The notes under the pieces were generated by a model that worked only from the letters and a program-made list of their open reading frames with translations, did no database searches and had not been told where the DNA came from. A stretch of DNA of 64,000 nt from CAZAQV01 sp964487255 (GTDB lineage Bacteria; Myxococcota_A; Polyangia; Polyangiales; CAZAQV01). The translations under genes were made by a program, and so were the position numbers. This document shows positions 43,171 to 51,952 of this stretch, piece after piece. Position 1 is the first letter of the stretch; each line of letters begins with the position of its first letter. The stretch is taken from NCBI GenBank assembly GCA_964487255.1, contig CAZAQV010000010.1, positions 142,655 through 206,654 on the forward strand. The letters run 5' to 3'.

Positions 43171-44964
43171 TTAGCGGAGGTATCCACCACCTTGGTATTG
43201 GACGGGTTCAGGCGGGTTGAGTGTGCGGTTGAGCTCATTGGCCATGAGGTCGGCAAAGTCAGCGGTTTGGCTGTAGCTGGTGGAGTCAGCAAGGTCTTGC
43301 AGACCTTCGATGGCCTCCTCAAGCTCGCTGTCACTCATGTTGGCAGCCCAGTCGCGGGCAGCTTCTCGGATATCTGCCATCCTCTCGGAGCCAGCCTTGT
43401 CGTTGCCAGGGTAGCGATGTGCAAGCTCGAGGATCTCAGCGCTGACGGAGTCGCCGACGGCCGAGCGGATGTTGTCGGCAGTGCGGCGATTGTCGGTGGC
43501 GGTGTCAACGCCTTCAGCAACGCCTTCAGCGACGTTTTCGGCGATTTGACGACCGTCTTCGATACGGTCACCGGTCCAGTTCCAAGTCGCAGTCGCACCA
43601 TCGGCGACCGCGCCGGCGGTCGCAGTCGCACCATCGGCGACCGCGCCGGCGGTCGTAGTGGCAGTATCGGCGACCGCGCCGGCGGTCGTAGTGGCTGCAT
43701 TGGCGACCGCGCCCGCAGCGGTGGTTGCTGCGCCTGCGACAGCGCCTGCAGCGGTCGAAGCCGCGTTGGTCGTCCACTCGTAGCTCGCGTCCCAAGCGGT
43801 GTCCGCCGCGCTTGCGACAGTGCGACCTGCATCCACAGTCTTGCCGCCGACCCAGCTTGCGCCATCACCGATGTGTCCAAGGAGGCCATCTTCAGGTGAA
43901 TAGATGTCGGAGAAGCGCAGGTCGGTTCCGGGCGTCAGGTTGTCGACGAGGCCATACAGAGGAGAGTCTTCGCCGCCAAGCATGTAAACGGGCAGCTTGT
44001 TGAGGAAGCTGGGGGTGGCCTTGATAGCGTCCCAAGTCGAGGTCACAACCCACTCAGCGCCCTTGTAGATGCCGTAGCCAGTGAGTGCGATCGCACCACC
44101 GATGGCGCCACCCACTGCCCTGGTGACGTTCCAAGCGCCATTGCCAAGCCAAATACCAGCATCCTTGGTCCAGTTGACCGCAGAGCGGCCCCACTCAAAG
44201 GTTGTATCCCAAGCGTTGCGAAGCGCGCCCGTGGTAGCGTTCCAAGCGCTGGTGACGCCGTCGACCGTGCTGTTCCAAGCGCTGGTGGCCGTGCTCGCAA
44301 CCCAGCTGGCAGCGCTCGAAGCCGCGCCACTGACAGCCGAAGCGACCGAAGTCGCAGTGTCTGCGACCCAGTCGGTGCTCACATTCCAGGCGGTGCTCAC
44401 GCCACTTGCGATGGAGCTACCAATGTCGCCCAAACCTTTGCCGAAGCAGCCAAAGCCGCTGCAGCTATCGTCTTCGAGGTCGTCAATGCGCTCGAGAAGC
44501 TCTGCGTACTCGTCGGGGTCGAAGTTTTCGTTTTCAACGTTGGGATCGCCCATGACCGAGCCGCCACCGGCCAAAAATCCGATGCATTGGCTACGGTAGC
44601 CCTCTTGCGTGTGGTCGCAGTCGATGCCCTCTCCGGAGAGGTAGGCATCGCAGCCTGCGCCATCGAGGTGAAGTTCTTGGCAAAGCGCCGGATCGGGCTC
44701 GCCTTCAGCCGCGGCAAATGAGCCGCCGAGCGTGACATTGGGGTTGCCGTTCATCGGCATGTCGTCGACACCCGCAGCCGCAGTCGCGTCGCTGTGGACC
44801 TGCTCGGTGATGAGCTTGCCGGTCGACTCGCCGAGAGCTTGAAAACCGCCGATACCCCCGACCGCAACCGCCGCTGCGATGGTGAGATAGGCAAAGTTGG
44901 AGTTACCTTCTGAGCGAGAAAAAAGATTCCCAGCCCAAGCCATGCGATGTGTTCGAATTCCCAT
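43171..44964 (-). CDS. Large protein of 11-residue amphipathic repeats, N-terminal hydrophobic segment
   Basis: 597 residues, no family recognised. The N-terminus has one hydrophobic helix after a short basic region (SNFAYLTIAAAVAVGGIGGF), reminiscent of pilin-like or signal-anchor sequences. A Cys-containing segment follows (six Cys between about residues 79 and 172). From about 178 to 275 and again from about 395 to 470, 11-residue units repeat: for example STAWNVSTDWV, ADTATSVASAV, SGAASSAASWV and the near-perfect AGAVADGATAT and TAGAVADTATT. The 11-residue period (three turns of helix) is known from LEA, perilipin and synuclein proteins that lie on lipid or dry surfaces. The tail is an ordinary helical region ending in Gly/Tyr-rich sequence. 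Confidence 0.72.
   Translation of the reverse strand: MGIRTHRMAWAGNLFSRSEGNSNFAYLTIAAAVAVGGIGGFQALGESTGKLITEQVHSDATAAAGVDDMPMNGNPNVTLGGSFAAAEGEPDPALCQELHLDGAGCDAYLSGEGIDCDHTQEGYRSQCIGFLAGGGSVMGDPNVENENFDPDEYAELLERIDDLEDDSCSGFGCFGKGLGDIGSSIASGVSTAWNVSTDWVADTATSVASAVSGAASSAASWVASTATSAWNSTVDGVTSAWNATTGALRNAWDTTFEWGRSAVNWTKDAGIWLGNGAWNVTRAVGGAIGGAIALTGYGIYKGAEWVVTSTWDAIKATPSFLNKLPVYMLGGEDSPLYGLVDNLTPGTDLRFSDIYSPEDGLLGHIGDGASWVGGKTVDAGRTVASAADTAWDASYEWTTNAASTAAGAVAGAATTAAGAVANAATTTAGAVADTATTTAGAVADGATATAGAVADGATATWNWTGDRIEDGRQIAENVAEGVAEGVDTATDNRRTADNIRSAVGDSVSAEILELAHRYPGNDKAGSERMADIREAARDWAANMSDSELEEAIEGLQDLADSTSYSQTADFADLMANELNRTLNPPEPVQYQGGGYLR
43586..43750 (-). repeat. 33-bp tandem coding repeats
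   Basis: Five units of 33 bp (43586, 43619, 43652, 43685, 43718), the first two identical, encoding the 11-residue repeats of the surrounding gene. Recent duplication is suggested by the identity of units one and two. Confidence 0.85.
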
Positions 44965-45175
44965 GTAGCTTTTTACAGCACATTGTATGCCATATCCTAC
45001 ATCTTAGAATGATTGGGTTTTATGGGTTTGTATCAGGTGCGATCCTGGGGTGAGAACACCTCAGTCCCAGTGATGCGGGCGGTCTGGACCCCAGCAAGTG
45101 GCCTGTGAGGTCACTCATATCCGGCTTTTGCCGTGTTCTGAGCACCGCCGACTGGCTACCTCATGCTCCAGTGAT

Positions 45176-47431
45176 CTAATCGGGCAACAGGTGCGTGGCG
45201 ACGATCTGCTTGATACCGGCGTGATCGAAGCGCACCCGCACCCGCGGTGGCGCGTCTGGGCTGACATCGAGCACTTGGCCGGCGCCGAACTTGACGTGCC
45301 GAACGCGCATGCCTTTATAGAGGCCTTCCTGCGCGTAATCGCCGTCGCTGACATCGACATAACTTCCGCCGCTGGCGCGCTCAAACGCGAAAGCGTCGTC
45401 GTCCCAGGAGGGCGACTGGCTGGGCGCGCTGCGCGAATAAGAGCGCGGCCGATAACTGTGCGACCGTGGTGAATCACCTAAAAACTGCAGGTCTTCCTGC
45501 GGCAGCTCCGCCAGAAAACGAGAGGGCGTGCAGGGGCGCAGCTGGCCGTAGATGCGGCGAATCCGTGTGTAAGAAAGTAAGAGGCGCTCCTGCGCACGGG
45601 TGAAGGCGACATATGCGAGCCGCCGCTCCTCTTCGATTTCTTCCTCGTCTTCGAACATGCCCTGGCTCTTGACGGGAAAGAGGTCCTCTTCCAGCCCAGC
45701 CACGAAAACCAGGGGAAATTCGAGCCCCTTCGCGGCGTGTATGGTCATGAGCGTGAGCTGTTCGGCCGCCTGCGACTCGTCTGCGTTGGTCTGAAGCGCC
45801 GTGTGTTCCAAAAAGCCGTGCAGCGAGGCGTCTTCGTACTGCTCGGCGAATAAGCCCATTGCCCCGACGAGTTCTTCCACGTTCTCGATGCGTGCATCGG
45901 CCTCGGCCGAGTCCGCAGTGCGCAACACTTCAAGGTATTCGGTTCTCTTGAGCAGGGTTTCGGTCAGCTCTTGGAGCGGCGTCTGCGGCACCATCGCGGA
46001 CAGCTCGCGAATCAGATCACGAAAATCCAGCAGTTTTCGTCGCGCAGCCTTCCTAAAGAGTGTGTCCGGGAGGTCGCCATCGAGGGACTCGTAGATCGAC
46101 TGGCCCCGTTCGGTGGCGTAACTGATCAGACGATCGACGGTGGTTTTGCCGATCCCGCGCGCAGGCGTATTGATGACGCGCAGAAGGGAAACGTCGTCTT
46201 GAGGGTTGGCCAGTGTTCGCAGGTAGGCGAGCACGTCCTTGATTTCGGCCCGATCGTAGAAGCGTGCACCACCGATCACGCGGTAGGGAATGTTGCGGCC
46301 GCGTAGGCTCTCTTCGAGCACGCGAGATTGGGCGTGTGTGCGATAGAAGACGACGATCTCCTCAAGGCTTCGACCACCGCCGACCAGTTCTTGGACAGCA
46401 CGCGCGATCATGGTGGCTTCGTCGCGTTCATCTTCACACTGCACGACGAGGATCGGCGGGCCTTCCTCGCGATCGGTCCACAGGCGTTTGGGTTCGCGAT
46501 CGCGGTTTTGACCGATCACGGCGTTGGCGGCACGCAGAATGCGAGCGCTTGAGCGATAGTTTTGCTCAAGTTTGACCACGGTGGCGTCCGGAAAGTGCCT
46601 GCGGAAGTCGATGATGTTGCGACGATCTGCGCCTCGCCAACGATAAATGCTCTGATCGTCATCGCCGACCACGCACAGATTGCGCTTCTTACCCGCCAAG
46701 TTAAGCACCAGACGCATCTGTGCGTGATTGGTGTCCTGAAACTCGTCGACCAACACGTGCGAAAACCTGTCGGTCACCTCTTGTCGAAGGGTTGGCTGGG
46801 CCTCGAGGGACCATACCCAGCGAGCGATGAGTCCCCCAAAATCGAGAGCCCCTGCGGCCTGAAGGCGCTCTTGGTAAGGCTCATAGACGCGTGCCGCCAC
46901 ATCGTCGATCGGACTATCGATGGGCATTTCGCCGGGGCGCTGCAGCTCTTGCTTCGCGCGTCCGATGCGGCCCGAGATCATCTTCGGCGTGATGCGCTTG
47001 GTGTCTAGGCCCAGGTCTTTCATCACCCGGCTGACCAACGCGCGCGCGTCCGCATCGTCGTAGATCACGAAGGTTTGCAAGAGGCCAACCCGATCTGCGT
47101 AGTCGCGCAGCAAGCGCGCGCAGATACTATGAAAGGTACCCACCCAATAGGGTCGGCGTTCCCACCCGACCAGTTCAGCGACGCGCTGGCGCATTTCACC
47201 GGCGGCCTTGTTCGTGAATGTGACCGCGAGGATCTGCCCTGGGTAAACCCCGTGCTCCTCGATCAGGTGGGCGATGCGTCGCGTGATCACACGCGTCTTG
47301 CCACTTCCCGCCCCCGCGAACACGACGAGCGGCCCACTGTGGTGAGCGACGGCCTGGGCTTGGGGGGGGTTGAGCCCCTGCGCGAGGGGGGAATCGCTCG
47401 ATGGTGGTGTGTGCAGCGAAGACAAAGCCAT
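45176..47431 (-). CDS. UvrD/PcrA-type ATP-dependent DNA helicase
   Basis: Superfamily 1A 3'-5' DNA helicase, 751 residues, for repair and replication-fork restart. Motif I GAGSGKTRVITRRIAHL, motif II in VLVDEFQDTNHAQ, motif III DDDQSIYRWRGAD, motif IV NYRSSARIL, motif VI AFTRAQERLLLSYTRIRR. The C-terminal end (KGMRVRHVKFGAGQVLDVS) matches the PcrA C-terminal RNA-polymerase-binding Tudor-like domain, favouring PcrA over UvrD. Divergent from the sigma-factor gene. Confidence 0.95.
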   Translation of the reverse strand: MALSSLHTPPSSDSPLAQGLNPPQAQAVAHHSGPLVVFAGAGSGKTRVITRRIAHLIEEHGVYPGQILAVTFTNKAAGEMRQRVAELVGWERRPYWVGTFHSICARLLRDYADRVGLLQTFVIYDDADARALVSRVMKDLGLDTKRITPKMISGRIGRAKQELQRPGEMPIDSPIDDVAARVYEPYQERLQAAGALDFGGLIARWVWSLEAQPTLRQEVTDRFSHVLVDEFQDTNHAQMRLVLNLAGKKRNLCVVGDDDQSIYRWRGADRRNIIDFRRHFPDATVVKLEQNYRSSARILRAANAVIGQNRDREPKRLWTDREEGPPILVVQCEDERDEATMIARAVQELVGGGRSLEEIVVFYRTHAQSRVLEESLRGRNIPYRVIGGARFYDRAEIKDVLAYLRTLANPQDDVSLLRVINTPARGIGKTTVDRLISYATERGQSIYESLDGDLPDTLFRKAARRKLLDFRDLIRELSAMVPQTPLQELTETLLKRTEYLEVLRTADSAEADARIENVEELVGAMGLFAEQYEDASLHGFLEHTALQTNADESQAAEQLTLMTIHAAKGLEFPLVFVAGLEEDLFPVKSQGMFEDEEEIEEERRLAYVAFTRAQERLLLSYTRIRRIYGQLRPCTPSRFLAELPQEDLQFLGDSPRSHSYRPRSYSRSAPSQSPSWDDDAFAFERASGGSYVDVSDGDYAQEGLYKGMRVRHVKFGAGQVLDVSPDAPPRVRVRFDHAGIKQIVATHLLPD

Positions 47432-47669
47432 GGTTGTGGTGGCCTGGGAGCCGCTTCCACCTCTACCACACCGAAGAGTCGGTCACGATGAGATCACTCG
47501 TACGCGTTCAGTCCACGATTTGCGGAGATCATTGGATGGTCATTGCGACCTGGGTCGAATGTCTAATCGTACGCTTTCGGTCGAACGGCTGTCGAACCTC
47601 GTAATTATGCGGTGATCGCGCGAACCTACATGGCTTTCTACCCCAAAATCATGCTAGCAATTTCTGGTC

Positions 47670-48422
47670 ATGGCCACTTCGAAAGCGGGCAAAGAGCAGC
47701 GTGGCCGTTCGACATTGAATGATCCTAGGAGCCTGGCGTCCAAATCGGTGAGTGAGGACACCCATGGTGCGGACGAAGAACAGACCGATGGCCCCAGCGA
47801 CGACGAGCTCGTGCGCCGGGCTCAAAAGCAGGATCGCGAAGCCTTCGCGCTCTTGTTTGACCGCTATCATCGGCGGGCCTACGCGGTTGCATTGGGCACC
47901 CTCAAAAATCCCGATGACGCCTACGACATCGTCCAAGACGCATTCATCAAAGTCCACCGCCACCTCAAGAACTTCAAGGGGACCTCAAGTTTTTATACTT
48001 GGCTCTATCGGATCGTCATGAACCTGTGCATCGACCACATTCGCAAAAAGAAGCGACACGGCGCCACCCAGTTTGACGAGGGTGCAGGTGCCGAGGATCT
48101 CGATGTGCTGGGCGGCGGTGAGCTGATGCCCACGATGCTCGACGGAAACCCAGGCAAAGGGGTTTTTCGCCGTGAGCTGACCGAGGCGATTACCGCCGCG
48201 CTCGACGAACTTCCCGAACACCACCGCGCGGTCATCTTGCTGCGCGAGATTGAAGGGCTGTCTTATGAAGAGATGGCAGAAACACTCAAGGTTCCGAAGG
48301 GGACGATCATGAGTCGTCTCTTTCACGCACGAAAAAAGCTTCAGGGCATGCTGGAGATCTATATGACCGGAGAGCTCACGGTCGAAGATGAAGATGTCGG
48401 CGAAGCAGGAGGGAATGCCTGA
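47670..48422 (+). CDS. RNA polymerase sigma factor, ECF (sigma-70 family)
   Basis: A 250-residue sigma factor with an extra 50-residue Ser/Asp-rich N-terminus. Region 2 is in RAYAVALGTLKNPDDAYDIV and SFYTWLYRIVMNLCIDHIRK; region 4 in LPEHHRAVILLREIEGLSYE and EEMAETLKVPKGTIMSRLFH. An acidic C-terminal extension follows. Regions 1.2 and 3 are missing as in ECF factors. The stop overlaps the ATG of the anti-sigma gene by one base, forming the usual sigma/anti-sigma pair. Target genes are unknown, but the third gene in the operon is secreted. Confidence 0.93.
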   Translation: MATSKAGKEQRGRSTLNDPRSLASKSVSEDTHGADEEQTDGPSDDELVRRAQKQDREAFALLFDRYHRRAYAVALGTLKNPDDAYDIVQDAFIKVHRHLKNFKGTSSFYTWLYRIVMNLCIDHIRKKKRHGATQFDEGAGAEDLDVLGGGELMPTMLDGNPGKGVFRRELTEAITAALDELPEHHRAVILLREIEGLSYEEMAETLKVPKGTIMSRLFHARKKLQGMLEIYMTGELTVEDEDVGEAGGNA

Positions 48423-49075
48423 TGGCAAACGACGAGACATCGAAGGTCGATGAGCAAATGCTCCATCGCCTGGCCGATGGAGACCTCAGCGCCGCAGAGC
48501 GCGAACAGCTCGAGGCCATGATGACCGAAGCGGATCGCGCCCGCGTTAACGGCATCCGTCGCGTTGGTGACTTGGTGCGTTTGGCTTCCCAAGAGGCCTC
48601 TTCCAAGCTCGATAGCAGCAAGCTCTTTGCGGATATTGAGGCCGGGATTGCCGCACAAGAGGAGGCCGGTTTTGGCGGGGCGTTCCGCGTCATCGAAGGC
48701 GGAGGTGGAGCGGCTCATGTAGAGGACGCCGGCGAGCGGAGTTCACGCGCACCCTCACAGGTTCGTCCAGAGGGTTGGAAGATCGTCGTACCGGTTGCAA
48801 CGGGGCTTTTGGCAGCCGCTGTTGTGCTCTTGGTCGTGCTTAGTGGTCAACGTGGCGTGGAGCACAAGAACGCAGGGGCGCAGGCCCACCCAAATGTGGA
48901 GACGGTGATCGAGACGCCTGCCGGTAACGAGGTGATCGATGTCGACCTCGGACAGAATGCGGGGACCGTGTTTGCTGTCCAAGGTGACGCCGGAGAGCCG
49001 CTTGCAGTCATCTGGATTGAGGACGAGGAAGTCCCAGGGCCGTCCACCACGGAAGAAGAAGGTAGTTCGATATGA
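48422..49075 (+). CDS. Probable membrane anti-sigma factor
   Basis: A 217-residue protein with a helical N-terminal region (MLHRLADGDLSAAEREQLEA), a single transmembrane helix near residues 120-142 (VPVATGLLAAAVVLLVVLSG), and an acidic extracytoplasmic tail. The zinc-binding HxxxCxxC of ZAS-type anti-sigma factors is missing, so assignment rests on gene order and layout. Overlaps both neighbours (one base with sigma, four with the next gene). Confidence 0.72.
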   Translation: MANDETSKVDEQMLHRLADGDLSAAEREQLEAMMTEADRARVNGIRRVGDLVRLASQEASSKLDSSKLFADIEAGIAAQEEAGFGGAFRVIEGGGGAAHVEDAGERSSRAPSQVRPEGWKIVVPVATGLLAAAVVLLVVLSGQRGVEHKNAGAQAHPNVETVIETPAGNEVIDVDLGQNAGTVFAVQGDAGEPLAVIWIEDEEVPGPSTTEEEGSSI

Positions 49076-49569
49076 AAACGCGCTTGAAGAATTTGCTGAC
49101 GTTTGCGGCTTTTGCTTTGGCGCTATCGCTGAGCGTGACGAGCGCGCAAGCACAGAAGAAGTCCACCGATGTGAGCGGCGAAGTGCTTGTTGTGCTCGCC
49201 AAAGAAAGCGGCGGCAAGTTTGATCCCACGCTCAAGTCGATCGGTGCGCTCCGTCGGCCGCCCTTTAGTAGCTTCAAGTCGATGTCGGTGCTTGAACGTC
49301 CGAAGATCAAACTCGCCATCAAAAAGCCAACCGACGTCAAGCTTCCCAACGGTCGCACTATTCAAGTGTTGATGGACCGACAACTTCCTGATGGTCGCTA
49401 CCTGGTCAAAGTTTCGATCAACAAGCCCAACAAGAAGGACTACCTGAGGCTCTTGCAAGTCAGCACATCCCCTGGCGACCCCTTCTTTGTTGTGGGGCAG
49501 TCGCACGCGGGTGGTACGTTGGTCGTTGGCATTACCGTCGGAGAAAAGAAGTCCGCTGAAAAGAAGTAG
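49072..49569 (+). CDS. Secreted protein of the sigma-factor operon
   Basis: A 165-residue exported protein with signal peptide (LLTFAAFALALSLSVTSAQA) and a basic, beta-rich mature part (RPPFSSFKSMSVLERPKIKL, LPDGRYLVKVSINKPNKKDY). ATGA overlap with the anti-sigma stop. No family recognised. It may be a co-sensor or output of the ECF system; inference from the operon. Confidence 0.75.
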   Translation: MKTRLKNLLTFAAFALALSLSVTSAQAQKKSTDVSGEVLVVLAKESGGKFDPTLKSIGALRRPPFSSFKSMSVLERPKIKLAIKKPTDVKLPNGRTIQVLMDRQLPDGRYLVKVSINKPNKKDYLRLLQVSTSPGDPFFVVGQSHAGGTLVVGITVGEKKSAEKK

Positions 49570-49613
49570 TCGTCGGCGATGAAACGCACTGCGATGTTGA
49601 GAGGTACGCAGCG

Positions 49614-50426
49614 ATGTTGCTGAAGCACGCAGCGATCGTGGGTTGCGGATGGGTGGGCCAAGCCTTGGCGGAGCGCTGGCTTGCGCGAGGCATGCAGGTC
49701 GTGGGCACGACGACGCGAGCAGAACGCGTCCCAGAACTCGAAGGCCTCGGTATCCGCGCATATTGTATTGGCTCGCAAACCGCGTGGGACACCTTACCCC
49801 GCGAGCCTGAACTGCTGGTGATTACGGTTCCTCCCGGACGGCGTCATCCAGAGCGCATTGCCGTTTATCCGCAACGCATAGCCGAACTCGCAGCGCGCGC
49901 CGCTTCCGACGCACGCGTGATCTACTTGAGCAGTACGGGCGTTTATGGCTCTGCAAAGGGGGATGTCGATGAGCAAAGCGTTCCCGCCCCAGTGACCGAT
50001 TCGGCACGCGCAGTGCTTGAGTGTGAGCATCGTCTGCGCGCGACACTTGCTGAGCGATTGACGATCCTTCGACTTGGTGGACTGGTTGGTCCGGATCGAC
50101 ACCCTGGTCGATGGTTTGCCGGTAAGAAGGACGCGCCCGACGGCGATGCGCCCGTCAACCTCGTGCATCGCGATGACGTTTGCGATGCGATCGACGCTGT
50201 TGTCGAACACAATGCGTTCGGAAAAGTTTTTAATGTTGTTGCGCACGCGCATCCAACGAAGTGCGCATACTACTCAGACGTTTGCCAACGCTACGGTTAT
50301 GCAGCGCCATCGTTCAAAGCCGGCAGCGCGGACAGTAAGTGCGTACATGCGAAACGAATTTCTACGCTGATGAAGCGTCGCATTGAACTTCCCTTCGCGC
50401 ACGATCGTAGCGAATCAGCACAGTGA
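49614..50426 (+). CDS. NAD(P)-binding SDR-like oxidoreductase (YeeZ-type)
   Basis: A 270-residue Rossmann protein. N-terminal GCGWVGQALAERWLARGM, the SSTGVYG motif followed by EQSVPAPVTDSARAVLECEH, and a mid part like extended SDR epimerases (LRLGGLVGPDRHPGRWFAGK). YeeZ-type proteins have no firmly known reaction. The C-terminal eight residues lie in a 26-bp tandem duplication that continues past the stop codon. Confidence 0.85.
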   Translation: MLLKHAAIVGCGWVGQALAERWLARGMQVVGTTTRAERVPELEGLGIRAYCIGSQTAWDTLPREPELLVITVPPGRRHPERIAVYPQRIAELAARAASDARVIYLSSTGVYGSAKGDVDEQSVPAPVTDSARAVLECEHRLRATLAERLTILRLGGLVGPDRHPGRWFAGKKDAPDGDAPVNLVHRDDVCDAIDAVVEHNAFGKVFNVVAHAHPTKCAYYSDVCQRYGYAAPSFKAGSADSKCVHAKRISTLMKRRIELPFAHDRSESAQ

Positions 50427-50452
50427 ACGATCGTAGCGAATTGGCACAGTGA
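50401..50452 (+). repeat. 26-bp tandem duplication spanning a stop codon
   Basis: ACGATCGTAGCGAATCAGCA plus CAGTGA at 50401-50426 is followed directly by a second copy (50427-50452) with two changes. The TGA of the SDR gene is the last three bases of copy one. Confidence 0.93.
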
Positions 50453-50614
50453 AGGTTTTGTACGACACAGGCGCCCTTTTTGTTCCAAAATTGGCAGTCT
50501 GAGCGCCGATCACGCACTTCTTTCAGACGGTAGGGAAAGTCCTACATCGCGTTATTTCTTCTCAAACGGCGAAACACCCGGTTGGCCCGATGATTGCACC
50601 ACTTCAGTGCAGAA

Positions 50615-50995
50615 ATGACGGCAATTGTGCAAAATTTCATTCGCTCGATCCCGATCTGTGCGGCCTTCGCTGTCGCATTCGGGTTTGCACCGACGCGTGC
50701 GCACGCGGTCGATTTGTCGACCATCATGTTCGCGGCGGCACCGAGCGTCGTGCACGCGGTCGAGCGACCCTCTGGCGCTGAGGTCGAGCACTCACCCAAG
50801 CGCCAGCCCTGGGAGTTGAAGCGTATCTACCGTCGTTACCGAACCGTGTTTCGCACCGTCGCCAAGGGTGTCGATCTCTCGCAGGAGCTGCTCGGCGTTG
50901 AGACCCCGGGTGACACCTTGCGCGTGCGCTTTCGGCCGACCAGTGCCAATCCAGAGCGAATGGGCGGGGTGGTGTCGTGCAACATTCGCTTCTAG
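50615..50995 (+). CDS. Small secreted protein, unknown function
   Basis: A 126-residue protein with signal peptide (PICAAFAVAFGFAPTRAHA) and a mature part with basic residues (KRIYRRYRTVFRTVAKGVDL). ATG 50615 chosen; TTG 50594 lies in the same frame. No family recognised; precedes the kinase gene by 27 bases and may be cotranscribed. Confidence 0.55.
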   Translation: MTAIVQNFIRSIPICAAFAVAFGFAPTRAHAVDLSTIMFAAAPSVVHAVERPSGAEVEHSPKRQPWELKRIYRRYRTVFRTVAKGVDLSQELLGVETPGDTLRVRFRPTSANPERMGGVVSCNIRF

Positions 50996-51022
50996 TTCGC
51001 GTTTTGCCCTAGACTCCAGCCG

Positions 51023-51952
51023 ATGACACGCGTGCAGCTCGGGTCGGGCGGGATGGCGTCTGTGACCTTGGAGGTCTCCGGCGTTCAAGGGTTGATCGCG
51101 GTGAAGCGGCTGCACAACCATTTGTTCTCGCACGAGCGCAGCAGAGCGTTGTTCGAGCGCGAAGCGGCGATTCACGCCATGGTGACGGCGCCAAATGTGT
51201 GTGCGTTTGTCGGCGCTGACTTGGTGGAGCGACCGCAGATCTCGCTCGAGTACGTGCGAGGCCTTTCTTTGGATAGAGTATCGAGTCGCTTGCAGCAGAT
51301 GCACGAACCAAGCTTCTTCAGGGCGATTGCGCGAGATGCGGTCGATGCGGTCCTGGCTGTTCACTCTTGTTGCGACGACACAGGGGCTCCCGCGCAGATC
51401 GTGCATGGAGACATCGCGCCAGACAATTTGCTCGTCTCCTTTGCTGGCACCAGCAAGCTCATCGACTTTGGCGTTGCGACGAGTCGTACGACACGGGCGC
51501 TTGATGGCGCGGAGCGCGGTCGCACTCCGTACCTGAGTCCAGAGCGTCTTACGGGCGAACCGTTCGACCAACGCGCGGATCAGTGGAGCCTCGCGGTGTT
51601 GCTTTACGAGCTGCTTGCGGGCACCCATCCCTTTCGCCGTCAAAGTGAACCTGCCACCTTTCACGCCATCGCTGAAGAAGCCATCCCGGCGCCTTCTTCG
51701 GTCGCTGCCTCCGAGCGCCGTGCTTGGCTCGCTCCGCTAGATGCGCCGATCTTGCAAGCGTTGGCGCGCGATCCCTCGGCTCGCCACGCGGATGTCGGGG
51801 CATTCTCGAAGCTCCTCTTTGAACACTTCGGGGAGGCAGAATCCGACCCGGGTTCACTCCGTGACTGGCTCGAGACGAACTTTTCCCAAGAGATGGCGTG
51901 GTTTGCAAATGCCGAGAAAACGGCCGGCAGGCCGAGCCAACAACCGAGGTGA
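51023..51952 (+). CDS. Ser/Thr protein kinase with HGD catalytic loop
   Basis: A 309-residue soluble kinase starting almost at the Gly loop (LGSGGMASV, residues 6-14), with Lys28 (IAVKRLHNH). The catalytic loop is IVHGDIAPDNLLV (Arg of HRD replaced by Gly129, catalytic Asp130 and Asn kept), and DFG is 148-150. The activation-segment end TPYLSPERL is typical. A non-RD loop suggests that activation-loop phosphorylation does not control it in the usual way. The last ~18 codons may be a frameshifted end: another frame (51898-52155) carries a linker and hydrophobic tail. Confidence 0.87.
   Translation: MTRVQLGSGGMASVTLEVSGVQGLIAVKRLHNHLFSHERSRALFEREAAIHAMVTAPNVCAFVGADLVERPQISLEYVRGLSLDRVSSRLQQMHEPSFFRAIARDAVDAVLAVHSCCDDTGAPAQIVHGDIAPDNLLVSFAGTSKLIDFGVATSRTTRALDGAERGRTPYLSPERLTGEPFDQRADQWSLAVLLYELLAGTHPFRRQSEPATFHAIAEEAIPAPSSVAASERRAWLAPLDAPILQALARDPSARHADVGAFSKLLFEHFGEAESDPGSLRDWLETNFSQEMAWFANAEKTAGRPSQQPR

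Noticed and set aside
43586..43750. 33-bp repeats as a non-coding minisatellite
   Set aside because: They keep the reading frame and encode the 11-residue periodicity also seen in diverged form elsewhere in the protein.
45000..45175. AT-rich stretch upstream of the 11-residue-repeat gene as an origin or regulatory island
   Set aside because: No DnaA-box cluster or repeat; most likely an ordinary promoter region.
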